Source of the DNA: Clostridium sp. ZS2-4 | Lineage (GTDB): Bacteria; Bacillota; Clostridia; Clostridiales; Clostridiaceae | DNA length: 64,000 nucleotides | Reading direction: 5' to 3' | Assembly: GCF_026719745.1 (NCBI RefSeq) | Contig: NZ_JAPPRQ010000011.1 | Coordinates: forward strand, 62,001 to 126,000 | In this document: positions 17,396 to 26,119 of the stretch, piece by piece | Position numbering within the stretch: position 1 is the stretch's first letter | Layout of the letters: each line of letters starts with the position of its first letter | Made by a program: the position numbers and the translations under genes | Notes under the pieces: model-generated | Seen by the model: the letters and a program-made list of their open reading frames with translations, nothing else | Database searches by the model: none | Told to the model about the DNA's origin: nothing

Positions 17396-17470
17396 AACTA
17401 TTTAATAGAAAGGGCTAATTTTCTATCATTCCTTAGCTTGATAGTATTGCAATAAAAATACTAAATAGTT
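17396..17470. repeat. Nested palindromic region between hpt and the PBP gene
   Basis: Outer arms AACTATTTA (17396-17404) and TAAATAGTT (17462-17470) enclose ATAGAAA/TTTCTAT (17405-17426), CTATCA/TGATAG (17423-17444) and the palindrome TATTGCAATA (17445-17454). The first two inner stems share bases and cannot form together. It lies upstream of the PBP promoter; no function is known. Confidence 0.4.
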
Positions 17471-17485
17471 AAAAAGATAAAAAAA

Positions 17486-17510
17486 ATTACTATGCCATAG
17501 GCATAGTAAT
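17486..17510. terminator. Terminator of hpt
   Basis: An 11-bp perfect stem ATTACTATGCC / GGCATAGTAAT with loop ATA has a long T tract on the minus-strand side, directly after the hpt stop codon. Confidence 0.8.
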
Positions 17511-17534
17511 TTTCAGAAGTATTATAATGTAAGG

Positions 17535-18062
17535 CTATTTTTCTTGCCAATTAAATACATAAGGTATATTTCGGTAGAAATCTCCATAATTCAGACCATA
17601 CCCAACTACAAATACATCAGGAATTTCAAAGCAGCAGTAATCAGGAACTACATCTACTTTTCGTCTTTCAGGCTTATCTAATAGTACGCAGCATTTAACA
17701 TCTTTTGCACCAAGAGATTTTACATGTTCCATTACAAATTTCATTGTTATACCTGTATCAACTATATCATCTACTACAAGTACATCCAAACCTTCGATAT
17801 CATCAGGAATATCATTTACTATTTTTACATTACCAGATGAACTTTCATTATGACCGTAACTTGAAGTAGTCATAAATCCGATTTGAGTTGGAACAGTAAT
17901 ATGCCTAACTAAATCAGCGGTATATATAAAGCTTCCTCTAAGCAATGAAAGAACATACAGATTTTTACCTTCATAATCAGATGATAATCTTTCACCTAAT
18001 TCAGATATTCTTTTTTGTATTTGTTCTTCGGTTATAAGAATATTTCTTTTTTTGTTTTCCAT
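17535..18062 (-). CDS. hpt: Hypoxanthine phosphoribosyltransferase
   Basis: The 175-residue type I phosphoribosyltransferase has the PRPP-binding loop VLVVDDIVDTGITM, SLLRGSFIYTADLVRH near the N-terminus and the HPRT-specific FEIPDVFVVGYGLNY. It salvages hypoxanthine (and usually guanine) to IMP/GMP. GGAGGATTA precedes the ATG on the minus strand. It has its own terminator and is divergent from hflX. In many Firmicutes hpt lies by tilS-ftsH, but not here. Confidence 0.95.
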   Translation of the reverse strand: MENKKRNILITEEQIQKRISELGERLSSDYEGKNLYVLSLLRGSFIYTADLVRHITVPTQIGFMTTSSYGHNESSSGNVKIVNDIPDDIEGLDVLVVDDIVDTGITMKFVMEHVKSLGAKDVKCCVLLDKPERRKVDVVPDYCCFEIPDVFVVGYGLNYGDFYRNIPYVFNWQEK

Positions 18063-18198
18063 TGTAATCCTCCAAACTATAGATATTTACAATATCGTTT
18101 TTATAGTATAAAATTATATGAAAGTTGTCAAGCAAAAGCGTATATAAACTTTGAAATTTGTAAAATTTATAAAGGAAACATAGAAATGAGGTGCCTAT

Positions 18199-19986
18199 AT
18201 GATATTAGGAAATACTGATGGAATAAGAAAAACAGTTATTAAGAGATTGGAAGAAATTTATAATTGTAAAATAGATAAAGATAACGTTTTTGATGAGGGA
18301 TTATTAGAAATAATATGTGAAATTACACAGGATATAAATAAGGAAATAAGTGTTGCTATTGATAGAAAAGGCAATATACAAAATATTTCAATAGGTGATA
18401 GTACCACAGTTGAAATGCCTGCTATTGATGTAAAGGAAAAGAAATTATCTGGAATTAGAATAGTACATACTCATCCAAATGGAAACTCTATGCTCTCAAA
18501 CATGGATGTATCGGCCTTAATTAAGATGAAGCTTGATGCTATGATGGCTGTAGGGGTAAAAGATGGAAAATGTACAGATATAACTATTGGATTTTGTGGT
18601 ATACAGGATGATAAATTAGTTGCTGAAGTATTTGGTCCTTTAAGTGTTGAAGAAACTTCAAAAATAAATATTTTAGAAGTTATTAACAGAGCTGAGGAGA
18701 ATATAAAACTTAATAATATTGAGGAAGATAATAGAGAAAAAGCAATTTTAGTTGGAATTGAAAATGAGGAGAGTTTAGAAGAATTAGAAGAATTAGCAAG
18801 AGCTTGCGAAGTAATTACAGTGGATAAGGTACTTCAAAAAAGAAATAAAATAGATACAGCATTTTTTATAGGTGAAGGAAAAGCTAATGAAATCGGAATG
18901 CTAAGGCAGACTTGTAATGCAAACGTAATTATTTTTGATGATGAATTGTCAGCATCACAAATTAGAAATTTAGAAAACTTTATAGGAGCAAAAGTAATAG
19001 ATAGAACTACCTTAATACTTGAGATATTTGCAAGAAGAGCCAGAAGTAGGGAGGCAAAGATACAGGTAGAGCTTGCACAACTAAAATACAGGCTTCCAAG
19101 ACTTTCTGGTATGGGTGCAGTGCTATCAAGAACTGGTGGTGGAATAGGAACAAGAGGACCTGGAGAAAAGAAGCTTGAAATGGACAAAAGACATATTAGA
19201 GAGAATATATATGATTTAGTTCAGGAATTAAAAAAAATAAAAAAGACAAGAGAGATTCAAAGAGAAAAAAGAAGTAGAGAAAATATACCCAAAGTTTCAT
19301 TAGTAGGTTATACAAATGCAGGAAAATCAACCTTAAGAAATAAATTGTGTGAAATGGCATCGCCTAAAGAGGTAGGATGTAAGGAAAATGTTTTTGAAGC
19401 TGATATGCTTTTTGCAACTCTGGATGTAACTACAAGAGCACTAGTTTTACCAGATAACAGATTAATTACCCTAACAGATACTGTAGGATTTGTTAGAAAA
19501 CTTCCTCATGATTTGGTGGAAGCTTTCAAATCAACATTAGAGGAAGTTATAAACTCTGAACTGCTATTGCACGTAGTAGATGCTTCTTCTGATACGGCTG
19601 ATAAGCAAATAGAAGCAGTAAATAATGTTTTAGATGAGTTGGGAGCAGGGGATAAACCGCTGATTTTAGTACTAAATAAAGTAGATAAGGCAGATGAGCT
19701 TGGAATAAAGCAATTAAAGGAAAAATATAATAATATGGACAGTATTGAGATTTCTGCAAAAGAAGAAATTAATTTAGACTTGTTCATGGATAAAATATCT
19801 AAAAGTCTTCCTAATCAATTAAAAAAAGTAGAATACTTAATACCATATACTGACCAAAGTTCAGTAGCATTGCTTCATAGAGGTGGAAAGGTATTGGAAG
19901 AAGAGTATAAGGAAGATGGAACATATGTTGTAGCTATGGTTGATGAGGAAATTTATAACAGGTGCAGACAATATATGTGTAAATAA
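18199..19986 (+). CDS. hflX: GTPase HflX
   Basis: The 595-residue ribosome-associated GTPase splits stalled or stressed 70S ribosomes. The HflX N-terminal domain (IIFDDELSASQIRNLENFIGAKVIDRT, then RAREAKIQVELAQLKYRLPRL-type helix and GGIGTRGPGE) precedes the G domain with P-loop GYTNAGKST near residue 368, DTVGFV, and NKVDKAD. It is about 170 residues longer than E. coli HflX because of an N-terminal extension carrying HTHPNGNSMLS, a form usual in clostridia. ATG 18199 follows AATGAGGTG. Confidence 0.93.
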   Translation: MILGNTDGIRKTVIKRLEEIYNCKIDKDNVFDEGLLEIICEITQDINKEISVAIDRKGNIQNISIGDSTTVEMPAIDVKEKKLSGIRIVHTHPNGNSMLSNMDVSALIKMKLDAMMAVGVKDGKCTDITIGFCGIQDDKLVAEVFGPLSVEETSKINILEVINRAEENIKLNNIEEDNREKAILVGIENEESLEELEELARACEVITVDKVLQKRNKIDTAFFIGEGKANEIGMLRQTCNANVIIFDDELSASQIRNLENFIGAKVIDRTTLILEIFARRARSREAKIQVELAQLKYRLPRLSGMGAVLSRTGGGIGTRGPGEKKLEMDKRHIRENIYDLVQELKKIKKTREIQREKRSRENIPKVSLVGYTNAGKSTLRNKLCEMASPKEVGCKENVFEADMLFATLDVTTRALVLPDNRLITLTDTVGFVRKLPHDLVEAFKSTLEEVINSELLLHVVDASSDTADKQIEAVNNVLDELGAGDKPLILVLNKVDKADELGIKQLKEKYNNMDSIEISAKEEINLDLFMDKISKSLPNQLKKVEYLIPYTDQSSVALLHRGGKVLEEEYKEDGTYVVAMVDEEIYNRCRQYMCK

Positions 19987-20047
19987 TCAACAATAACGAC
20001 AGGATATTAGAGATAAGGTTAAAATAAAAAATTTAAAGAGGTAAATG

Positions 20048-20096
20048 AAATTGTAATTTATATAAACAAAAGTGTATATAAATTACAATTTTTATT
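20048..20096 (+). terminator. Terminator of hflX
   Basis: A 17-bp perfect stem starting AAATTGTAATTTATATA, with a 10-base loop, is followed by TTATTATT. The roughly 60 bases between the hflX stop and this stem show nothing else. Confidence 0.8.
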
Positions 20097-20185
20097 ATTA
20101 AGATTTTTATAACAGATTATGTGTGTATTTTTATTAAGTAAGGATAATAATAATTTTAGAATTTTATTCATTTGAGGTGGTTATT

Positions 20186-20404
20186 ATGAAAATATGTCCT
20201 ATTTGTAATGAAATACATGATATAAAGTTAAATTGTAGAAGCTGCAGTGGCAGTATGGTGGATAAAGGCAGAGAACAAGAATATTTGGATGATTACAGTG
20301 CAGATGACCCTATAAAAGATTATGATGATTATTGTATTCATATATTTAAATGCCAAAGTTGTGGTTCTGTGGAAAAAAGACTTGTAAAAAAGATAATAGT
20401 TTGA
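20186..20404 (+). CDS. Small zinc-ribbon-like protein, function unknown
   Basis: The 72-residue protein has three CxxC pairs: CPIC (residues 3-6), CRSC (near 18) and CQSC (near 59). These are consistent with one or two bound zinc ions. Between them is an acidic YLDDYSADDPIKDYDDY stretch. GAGGTGG precedes ATG 20186. It has no recognised family and no operon partner: a terminator lies before it and the next gene starts 73 bp later with its own GGGGGAG site. Confidence 0.6.
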   Translation: MKICPICNEIHDIKLNCRSCSGSMVDKGREQEYLDDYSADDPIKDYDDYCIHIFKCQSCGSVEKRLVKKIIV

Positions 20405-20477
20405 TTAATAAATATTATAAAAGTTGTATTAATATAAGAAAATGCTTATAATAAAATAATAATAAGGGGGAGTTATC

Positions 20478-21374
20478 GTGGTTAATACTATTCAAAAATA
20501 TCAAGGGGCATTTAATTCTGTAATAGAAAGATTAAAGCAAAATGATTCAGTTCTTGCTGTGATGGTATTCGGAAGTATCATTACAGGAGATTTATGGGAA
20601 GAATCAGATATAGATTTATTTGTGATTACAAGTGATAATATTAATGGTATGAGAAATATCTATACTGAAGAAAAAGAGGTTCCTGTACATATTAAGCTTA
20701 TGAGTAAAGAACGATTACTGGATCTTCACAAAGAAGACTTAATTGGAGGATTTATCCATAGAGTATTTGTGTCTTCAAGATTAGTTTTTTCTAAAGATGA
20801 AGAGGTTACGGCAAAGTATGATATGGGTAGGTATTATCCAGATATTGATAGAGAGAAATGGAATATGGTTTATATTTCTAATCTTTTAAAAAATATAAGT
20901 ATATGTAAAAAATATTTAAATGGTAGTAATATTCTTATTGCTTATAGCGAGGCTATAAAATGTATTGAGGATTTTTCAAAGTTATATATTAATTCCTCAG
21001 GGTACATGATAAGTAAAGATGTAATAACTATGGCAATGAATTTAAATGATAATCTAAAAGAACTTGTGGAACAACTATTTTATGATAAGGATAATATGGA
21101 ACAAACTATAGAAAATATAATAAATTTTTTACAAGAGAATATTGACCAAAATTTAAAGAAATATACTAATTTATTAATAGATTATATGGAAAAAAAAGAT
21201 TGTTTTTTAAGTTCACAAGATATTAAGAAAGATGAAGTTTTTAAAAATTTCAAAATTGATTTTGAAATTTTATTAAATAAATTATGGGAAAAGAAAATAT
21301 TAAAAAGGGAAACTAGAGATTATAAAGATTATTCTAAAAAAACTTTATTCAAAGAAAAGGTATATTTTATTTAA
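20478..21374 (+). CDS. Nucleotidyltransferase-domain protein
   Basis: The 298-residue protein has an N-terminal polymerase-beta-like nucleotidyltransferase domain with GS-x(8)-E-SDIDLFVIT (VFGSIITGDLWEESDIDLFVIT, about residues 34-55), containing the metal-binding DxD. The rest is helical and ends in a basic tail. Members include kanamycin nucleotidyltransferase-like enzymes and MNT toxin-antitoxin proteins; no HEPN partner gene is adjacent, so a simple MNT/HEPN pair is unlikely. GTG start with AAGGGGGAG upstream. Substrate unknown. Confidence 0.75.
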   Translation: MVNTIQKYQGAFNSVIERLKQNDSVLAVMVFGSIITGDLWEESDIDLFVITSDNINGMRNIYTEEKEVPVHIKLMSKERLLDLHKEDLIGGFIHRVFVSSRLVFSKDEEVTAKYDMGRYYPDIDREKWNMVYISNLLKNISICKKYLNGSNILIAYSEAIKCIEDFSKLYINSSGYMISKDVITMAMNLNDNLKELVEQLFYDKDNMEQTIENIINFLQENIDQNLKKYTNLLIDYMEKKDCFLSSQDIKKDEVFKNFKIDFEILLNKLWEKKILKRETRDYKDYSKKTLFKEKVYFI

Positions 21375-21379
21375 ATACA

Positions 21380-21416
21380 TGGCGTACTATTTTACAATAT
21401 TGGAAATAGTATGCCA
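21380..21416. promoter_or_regulatory. Inverted repeat before the MocR-type regulator gene
   Basis: TGGCGTACTATTT (21380-21392) and AAATAGTATGCCA (21404-21416) form a 13-bp stem with a single G-T wobble. The inner arms GCGTACTAT and ATAGTATGC are spaced by 15 bases, exactly as at 7422-7454. It may be a terminator for the upstream gene, but no T tract follows, or an operator bound by the adjacent regulator. Confidence 0.5.
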
Positions 21417-21448
21417 AATTTATTGCTAAAAATTTATAGGGTGATGAT

Positions 21449-22852
21449 ATGGAGAAATATTATTTAGTTTTTAAAGATGAACTTCCAAAGTACTTGCAGA
21501 TAGTAAAGCATATTGAAAAGCTTATAAATTCAAAAAAAGTAAAAGAAGGAGAAAGATTGCCTTCTATAAGAGCTCTGTCAAAATTACTGGGAGTAAATAC
21601 TGTAACGATAGTTACTGCCTATAAGATGCTTCAACAAAAGGGATATGCTGTTCAAAAAATGGGAAGTGGAACTTTTGCAAAAGGAAAAGAAGAAAATAGA
21701 AATTTTTTAAAGGAATACTCAAGTATTTATAAAAAAGTAAGTGGAGGATTTTTAAAAGATTATATTGATTTCACTGGTGAAACAACCTGTAGTGAGTTCT
21801 TTCCTATTGATACATTTAAGAGTGTATTAAATAAAGTTTTAGATAGAGATGGTGCTGATGCATTTAAGTATCAAAGTGCATTAGGGTACGAAGGATTGCG
21901 TGACAGTATAAATACATATTTTTGGGATAAAAGTATAGATAGCGAAAATATAATAATAGTTTCAGGCGCTCAGCAGGGTATAGACATTGTATCAAAAGCA
22001 CTTATAAATGTTAATGATAACATTGTTGTTGAAAAGCCTACTTATAGTGGAGCATTAAATGTTTTTAAGTGGAGAAGAGCTAACATTTTTGAAGTAGATA
22101 TGCTTAAGGATGGAGTAGATATTTCTGCGTTCAGAAAAATACTAAAAAAGAATAAAATAAATTGTTTTTATGTTATGAGTTATTTCCAAAATCCAACAGG
22201 CAGTACATATAGTATAGAGAAAAAAAGAGAAATTTTGAATTTAGCGGAAGAATATGATTTTTATATTCTTGAAGATGATTATTTATCAGAGTTGATTTTT
22301 GATGAAAATATGAAGTATGAAAGCTTTAAAAGTTTGGATATAAACGATAGAGTAATATATGTAAAAAGTTTTTCAAAGATATTTTTACCAGGTATTCGAA
22401 TGGGATATTTAATTCCACCTCACAAATTTAGTGAGCGGATACAAAATTCAAAAATAAATACTGATAGAACTACTTCAAGTCTTATGCAAAGAGCGTTGGA
22501 TTTATATATTAAAGAGGGTTATTGGAAAAGTCATATAAAAAATTTAAATGAAGCTTATAGAAATAAATATATTCATATGGAAAAAACTATTAGAGATATC
22601 ATAGGGGATAAAGTTCAATTTAATAGTCCAAGAGGAGGACTGCATTTTTATATAAAAATAAGTGATGAAATAGATATGAATTGTATAGAACTTTTCAACA
22701 AATGCAAAAGAGAGCAAGTTATTATTACCCCTGGGGTACTTTTTTACAAGAATCATGTTGATGGAGAAAGATACTTTAGATTAGGATTTTCTCAAACAAG
22801 TATTGAGGAGATACAAAAAGGAATAGAAACTATAGGTAAATTACTAAAATAA
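21449..22852 (+). CDS. MocR-type transcriptional regulator (GntR HTH + aminotransferase domain)
   Basis: The 467-residue fusion has a GntR winged helix (LYLQIVKHIE-type start; GERLPSIRALSKLLGVNTVTIVTAYKMLQQKGY, residues 35-68) and a fold type I aminotransferase domain. PLP features include SGAQQGIDIV, FQNPTGSTYS, EDDYLSEL and the Schiff-base lysine in YVKSFSKIFLPGIRMGYL. MocR proteins sense PLP, amino acids or related ligands. The target is unknown. An inverted repeat just upstream is a candidate autoregulatory site. The gene is followed 13 bp later by a HEAT-repeat protein gene. Confidence 0.9.
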   Translation: MEKYYLVFKDELPKYLQIVKHIEKLINSKKVKEGERLPSIRALSKLLGVNTVTIVTAYKMLQQKGYAVQKMGSGTFAKGKEENRNFLKEYSSIYKKVSGGFLKDYIDFTGETTCSEFFPIDTFKSVLNKVLDRDGADAFKYQSALGYEGLRDSINTYFWDKSIDSENIIIVSGAQQGIDIVSKALINVNDNIVVEKPTYSGALNVFKWRRANIFEVDMLKDGVDISAFRKILKKNKINCFYVMSYFQNPTGSTYSIEKKREILNLAEEYDFYILEDDYLSELIFDENMKYESFKSLDINDRVIYVKSFSKIFLPGIRMGYLIPPHKFSERIQNSKINTDRTTSSLMQRALDLYIKEGYWKSHIKNLNEAYRNKYIHMEKTIRDIIGDKVQFNSPRGGLHFYIKISDEIDMNCIELFNKCKREQVIITPGVLFYKNHVDGERYFRLGFSQTSIEEIQKGIETIGKLLK

Positions 22853-22865
22853 AAGGGGAAAGAAT

Positions 22866-23519
22866 ATGAAAAAGGGACTTGTTTGCTTTGATTGGAATGA
22901 CATAGAAAAGTATACTGAAGAAGAAATTACATACTTTTTATTTGTGGAAGGTAAGAGTATAGACAGTATATGCAGAATAAGAAACATTGATAGAATAACA
23001 GCTCAAAATCATATTATTGAAGGTAAGATAAAATATAGATTTTTAGCTAAGAGTGAAAATTCTAAAGAGTTTTTTATGTCTATATCGAAAGCAGGAAAGC
23101 AGGATAAAATGCTGGTATTAAGTTCTCTTGATGAAGAAAATAAAAGTAAACTGATAAAATTCATAAGAAAAAATTATGCAGATATGTACCCTAAGGATAA
23201 AGAAACAGCTGTCTGGATTTTAGGAGAATTGAAGGAAACAGAAGGGATAGATATTTTAATGAAAGCTTCTGTTCATAAATTTGTAAATATAAGAAGAATG
23301 GCTGTATCAGCAATGGGAAAAATTGAAGATTCCAAGTGTGAGATTGCTTTAATACGTGCCTTGGATGATGAAAATCCACAAGTAATTATGTATGCAATAA
23401 AAGCTTTAGATAAAATTAAAAGTGCTAATGCAAAGAACAAGATAGAGCATATAAAAAATAATGCTGATAAGAAATATTTAAGAGAAGCAGCAGAAAAATT
23501 TTTAAATGGAGTGATGTGA
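22866..23519 (+). CDS. HEAT-repeat protein
   Basis: In this 217-residue protein, residues about 1-65 resemble a small helical domain (WNDIEKYTEEEITYFLFVEGKSIDSICRIRNIDRITAQNHI) with a possible helix-turn-helix. The C-terminal half has two to three HEAT/PBS-lyase-type repeats (AVWILGELKETEGIDIL, AVSAMGKIEDSKCEIALIRAL, AIKALDKIKSANAK). Such repeats are protein-interaction scaffolds. AAAGGGGAAAG precedes the ATG. It lies between the MocR gene and the YigZ gene, the latter starting one base after its stop, so these are co-translated. Confidence 0.8.
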   Translation: MKKGLVCFDWNDIEKYTEEEITYFLFVEGKSIDSICRIRNIDRITAQNHIIEGKIKYRFLAKSENSKEFFMSISKAGKQDKMLVLSSLDEENKSKLIKFIRKNYADMYPKDKETAVWILGELKETEGIDILMKASVHKFVNIRRMAVSAMGKIEDSKCEIALIRALDDENPQVIMYAIKALDKIKSANAKNKIEHIKNNADKKYLREAAEKFLNGVM

Positions 23520-23520
23520 T

Positions 23521-24171
23521 GTGAGTTATTTTACTGTAAGAAATGAAGCTAGGGACCAATTTGAAGAGAAAAAATCTTTGTTTATTGGACATGCAAAAAG
23601 AGTATATAGTGAAGAAGAAGCTAGAGAATTTATTGATAAGATAAAAAATGAGTATAAAGAAGCAAGACATAATGTGTATGCTTATGCTATTGGAAAAAAT
23701 ATGGGCATTCAGCGTTACAGTGATGACGGAGAACCACAAGGAACTGGGGGAGTTCCAGCTTTAGAAGTGATAAAGAGAAAAGGTATTACGGATGTAGTTG
23801 TTGTTATAACAAGATACTTTGGAGGAATACTTCTTGGAACAGGCGGTTTAGCAAGAGCTTATTCAAAAGGGGCATCTATTGCCATAGAAAAAGCTGAAAT
23901 AGTAGAAAAGGTTGAAGGTGTAGAAATACATATTACTATAGATTATGATTTGTTAGGAAAAGTTCAATATTTGTGTGGGCAAAACCAATGGCATATAGAA
24001 GATACGGAGTACACAGATAAAGTTTGCTTAAAGATACTTACACCTGTAGAAAATGCTGAAAAAGTAAAAGCAGAGATAGTAGGAGCAACTTCAGGGAAAA
24101 GTGAGTTTAAATTATATGATAAAAAATATTATTTTAAATTGGGAAATAGACTGTTTGAAGAAGAAATATAA
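23521..24171 (+). CDS. YigZ/IMPACT family protein
   Basis: The 216-residue protein has the UPF0029 N-terminal IMPACT domain: RHNVYAYAIG, QRYSDDGEPQGTGGVPALEVI and VVVITRYFGGILLGTGGLARAYSKGA. It also has the DUF1949 ferredoxin-like C-terminal domain. Homologues bind ribosomes or nucleic acid; the bacterial function is not settled. GTG start with GGAGTGATGTGA upstream. Its stop codon lies in the stem of repeat copy R2. Confidence 0.92.
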   Translation: MSYFTVRNEARDQFEEKKSLFIGHAKRVYSEEEAREFIDKIKNEYKEARHNVYAYAIGKNMGIQRYSDDGEPQGTGGVPALEVIKRKGITDVVVVITRYFGGILLGTGGLARAYSKGASIAIEKAEIVEKVEGVEIHITIDYDLLGKVQYLCGQNQWHIEDTEYTDKVCLKILTPVENAEKVKAEIVGATSGKSEFKLYDKKYYFKLGNRLFEEEI

Positions 24172-24412
24172 GAACGTTGCTGCGCAACATTCTTATAGTC
24201 ACCAGTTGCCAGTAACCAATCCCCAGTATAAAGAAAAAAGATAAAAGAAATTAAGAAAAGTTAAATAAAATAGATTTAAAAATAGATTATATCTACTTTT
24301 AAATCTATTTTTCTTTATTTTAGTTTTGCATTAGCAAAACATCCTTCTCTGGTGACTGGGGATTGGCCACTGGTTACTAGAATAAAATTTGAAATAAAAT
24401 CGAAATTTATGA
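24167..24412 (+). repeat. Heptad-armed dispersed element, copy R2
   Basis: The element overlaps the YigZ-family stop codon. The left end hairpin 24167-24197 has a 13-bp stem with one mismatch and loop CTGCG. Left heptads (CCAGTTG, CCAGTAA, CCAATCC) span about 24202-24225. The central stem TAGATTTAAAA/TTTTAAATCTA is at 24271-24307, GTTTTGC/GCAAAAC at 24323-24340 and the right heptads at about 24348-24380. The right end hairpin is degenerate: it starts AGAATAAAATTTG but the return arm has diverged. Same orientation as R1. Confidence 0.82.
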
Positions 24413-24418
24413 TATAAT
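24389..24418 (+). promoter_or_regulatory. Sigma-A promoter of yebC
   Basis: TTGAAA (24389-24394), an 18-bp spacer and TATAAT (24413-24418). The -35 box lies in the decayed right end hairpin of repeat R2. Confidence 0.6.
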
Positions 24419-24509
24419 ATTAAATGATTCATGAAATGAATTATACAATTATGGCAAAGTATTGCATGTATGTAAATAATATATATAACTAGTTAGGGGG
24501 AAATTTTTT

Positions 24510-25250
24510 ATGTCAGGACATTCAAAATGGCATAATATACAAGCTAAAAAAGGAAAAAATGATGCTAAAAAAGGAAAAATATTCACCAAAATAGGTAGAG
24601 AGATTATGTTAGCCGCTAGAGATGGTGGGTCTAATCCAGATACCAATGCTAAGCTAAGAGATGTTATAGCAAAGGCAAAAGCAGCAAATATGCCTAATGA
24701 TACCTTAGAAAGAGCAATAAAAAAAGGTGCAGGTGAATTAGAAGGAATAAACTATGAAGAAATAGTTTATGAAGGATACGCACCAGGTGGAGTTGCAGTA
24801 ATGGTAAAAATCCTTACAGATAATAGAAATAGAAGTGCTGCAAGTACTAGACATATATTTGATAAGTATGGTGGGAATTTAGGAGCAAATGGATGCGTTT
24901 CTTATATGTTCCAAAGGAAAGGTCAAATAGTAATAGAAAGAATTGAAGAAATTGATGAAGATGAATTAATGATGATAGCATTAGAAGCTGGAGCAGAAGA
25001 CTTTAATGCAGAAGAAGAAGTATTTGAAATTATAACTGACCAAGCAGATTTCTCAGCTGTTCGTGAAGAACTTGAAAAGGCTGGGTATGAGTTTGTAGAA
25101 GCTGATATTACTATGATACCAGATATGATGACATCAGTAGATATGGAAACTGCACCAAAAACTCAAAAGCTGTTGGATATGCTTGAAGATGATGACGATG
25201 TTCAAAATGTTTATCACAATGCTGAGTTCCCTGAGGAATTTGAAGGATAA
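24510..25250 (+). CDS. yebC: YebC/PmpR family DNA-binding/translation regulator
   Basis: The 246-residue protein has the hallmark start [32 protein letters not shown] and the later [39 protein letters not shown]. YebC_I-type proteins were annotated as transcription regulators and have been linked to ribosome stalling relief at proline runs. AGGGGGAAA precedes the ATG, and there is a strong promoter upstream. It precedes ruvAB in many bacteria; here four genes separate them. Confidence 0.96.
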   Translation: MSGHSKWHNIQAKKGKNDAKKGKIFTKIGREIMLAARDGGSNPDTNAKLRDVIAKAKAANMPNDTLERAIKKGAGELEGINYEEIVYEGYAPGGVAVMVKILTDNRNRSAASTRHIFDKYGGNLGANGCVSYMFQRKGQIVIERIEEIDEDELMMIALEAGAEDFNAEEEVFEIITDQADFSAVREELEKAGYEFVEADITMIPDMMTSVDMETAPKTQKLLDMLEDDDDVQNVYHNAEFPEEFEG

Positions 25251-25340
25251 AAGGCTTAGGTGCTTTTGAAAATAAAAAAGTTCTTGGATGATGACATTTG
25301 TTAAATTTCTAAAGTGCAAGATTTAAGATATACGTAATTC

Positions 25341-25390
25341 AAAAGATATCTCATGTGAATAGATATTATATTCACATGAGATATCTTTTT
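25341..25390 (+). terminator. Terminator after yebC
   Basis: A 20-bp perfect stem beginning AAAAGATATCTCATGTGAAT encloses an AGATATTAT loop and ends in TCTTTTT. The stretch 25251-25606 holds this terminator and AT-rich leader sequence; no other feature is clear. Confidence 0.9.
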
Positions 25391-25606
25391 GTATTGTTTA
25401 AAATATTTATTAGAAGAACAATAAGGATATTAGTTTAAATAAAAGAAAAAAGAGTAGATAGTAAAATAAATAAAAGTAACTGTATATGCTTAAAAAATTA
25501 ACAAAATTTACATCCATTGAACCTTGGTTTTTATTATAAAGATGTATAAGTGAATTACGAAAATAGAATAAGGCTAAAAATTGAAGTAACTGTGGGAGGA
25601 AAAATA

Positions 25607-26008
25607 ATGTTTTATTTTGTGCATGATATAGAAGAAAATTTAATAAATGTTAATCGTTTTTATGAAGTTTCATTTTTAGAAGAGGCAATATATAATATGT
25701 CTTTAGAAAATTTAAAAAAAGAGTACGAAAATATCAAAAAGTGGTTTATGTTTGGAAAGATGGCTAAGAATTTTCAAAATAAAGGCATTGCAGGAGAAGA
25801 ATTTGATTTTTTGCTTATGGATGATGATGATGTTCCATATGATGATTTGGATTATACACATGATGTTCTGCAAAGAAGAATTAAGCAAAAAATGGACAAA
25901 GAATTTGATGATTTTGAATATAATTTAAAATTGAGATTAAGTAGAGTATGCTCTAAATTGCTCTTTGAAGTTAAGATGAAAAATATTATGCAAGAATTAA
26001 ATAATTAA
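25607..26008 (+). CDS. Hypothetical protein, function unknown
   Basis: The 133-residue soluble protein is rich in aromatic and acidic residues. It has a central acidic patch (LLMDDDDVPYDDLDY) and a C-terminal predicted helical, possibly coiled-coil region (VLQRRIKQKMDKEFDDFEYNLKLRLSRV). No signal peptide or membrane segment is seen. GGGAGGA precedes ATG 25607. I do not recognise a family. It lies between yebC and ruvA with two other unrecognised genes. Confidence 0.6.
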   Translation: MFYFVHDIEENLINVNRFYEVSFLEEAIYNMSLENLKKEYENIKKWFMFGKMAKNFQNKGIAGEEFDFLLMDDDDVPYDDLDYTHDVLQRRIKQKMDKEFDDFEYNLKLRLSRVCSKLLFEVKMKNIMQELNN

Positions 26009-26119
26009 ATGTAATTCATGTATGTAATAAAATTTGCAATGACATTATATAATTTATTATAGGAAAATATACTCTTATACATTTAGGGTATAAATATAAA
26101 AGTAAATGGATGATTGGGA

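Noticed and set aside
18199-19986. HflX as a fusion with a separate enzyme because of its extra length
   Set aside because: The extended N-terminal region with HTHPNGNSML is usual for clostridial HflX, so no novel fusion is claimed.
20478-21374. MNT half of a MNT/HEPN toxin-antitoxin pair
   Set aside because: No adjacent HEPN-type gene, and the protein is about twice the length of typical MNT antitoxins.
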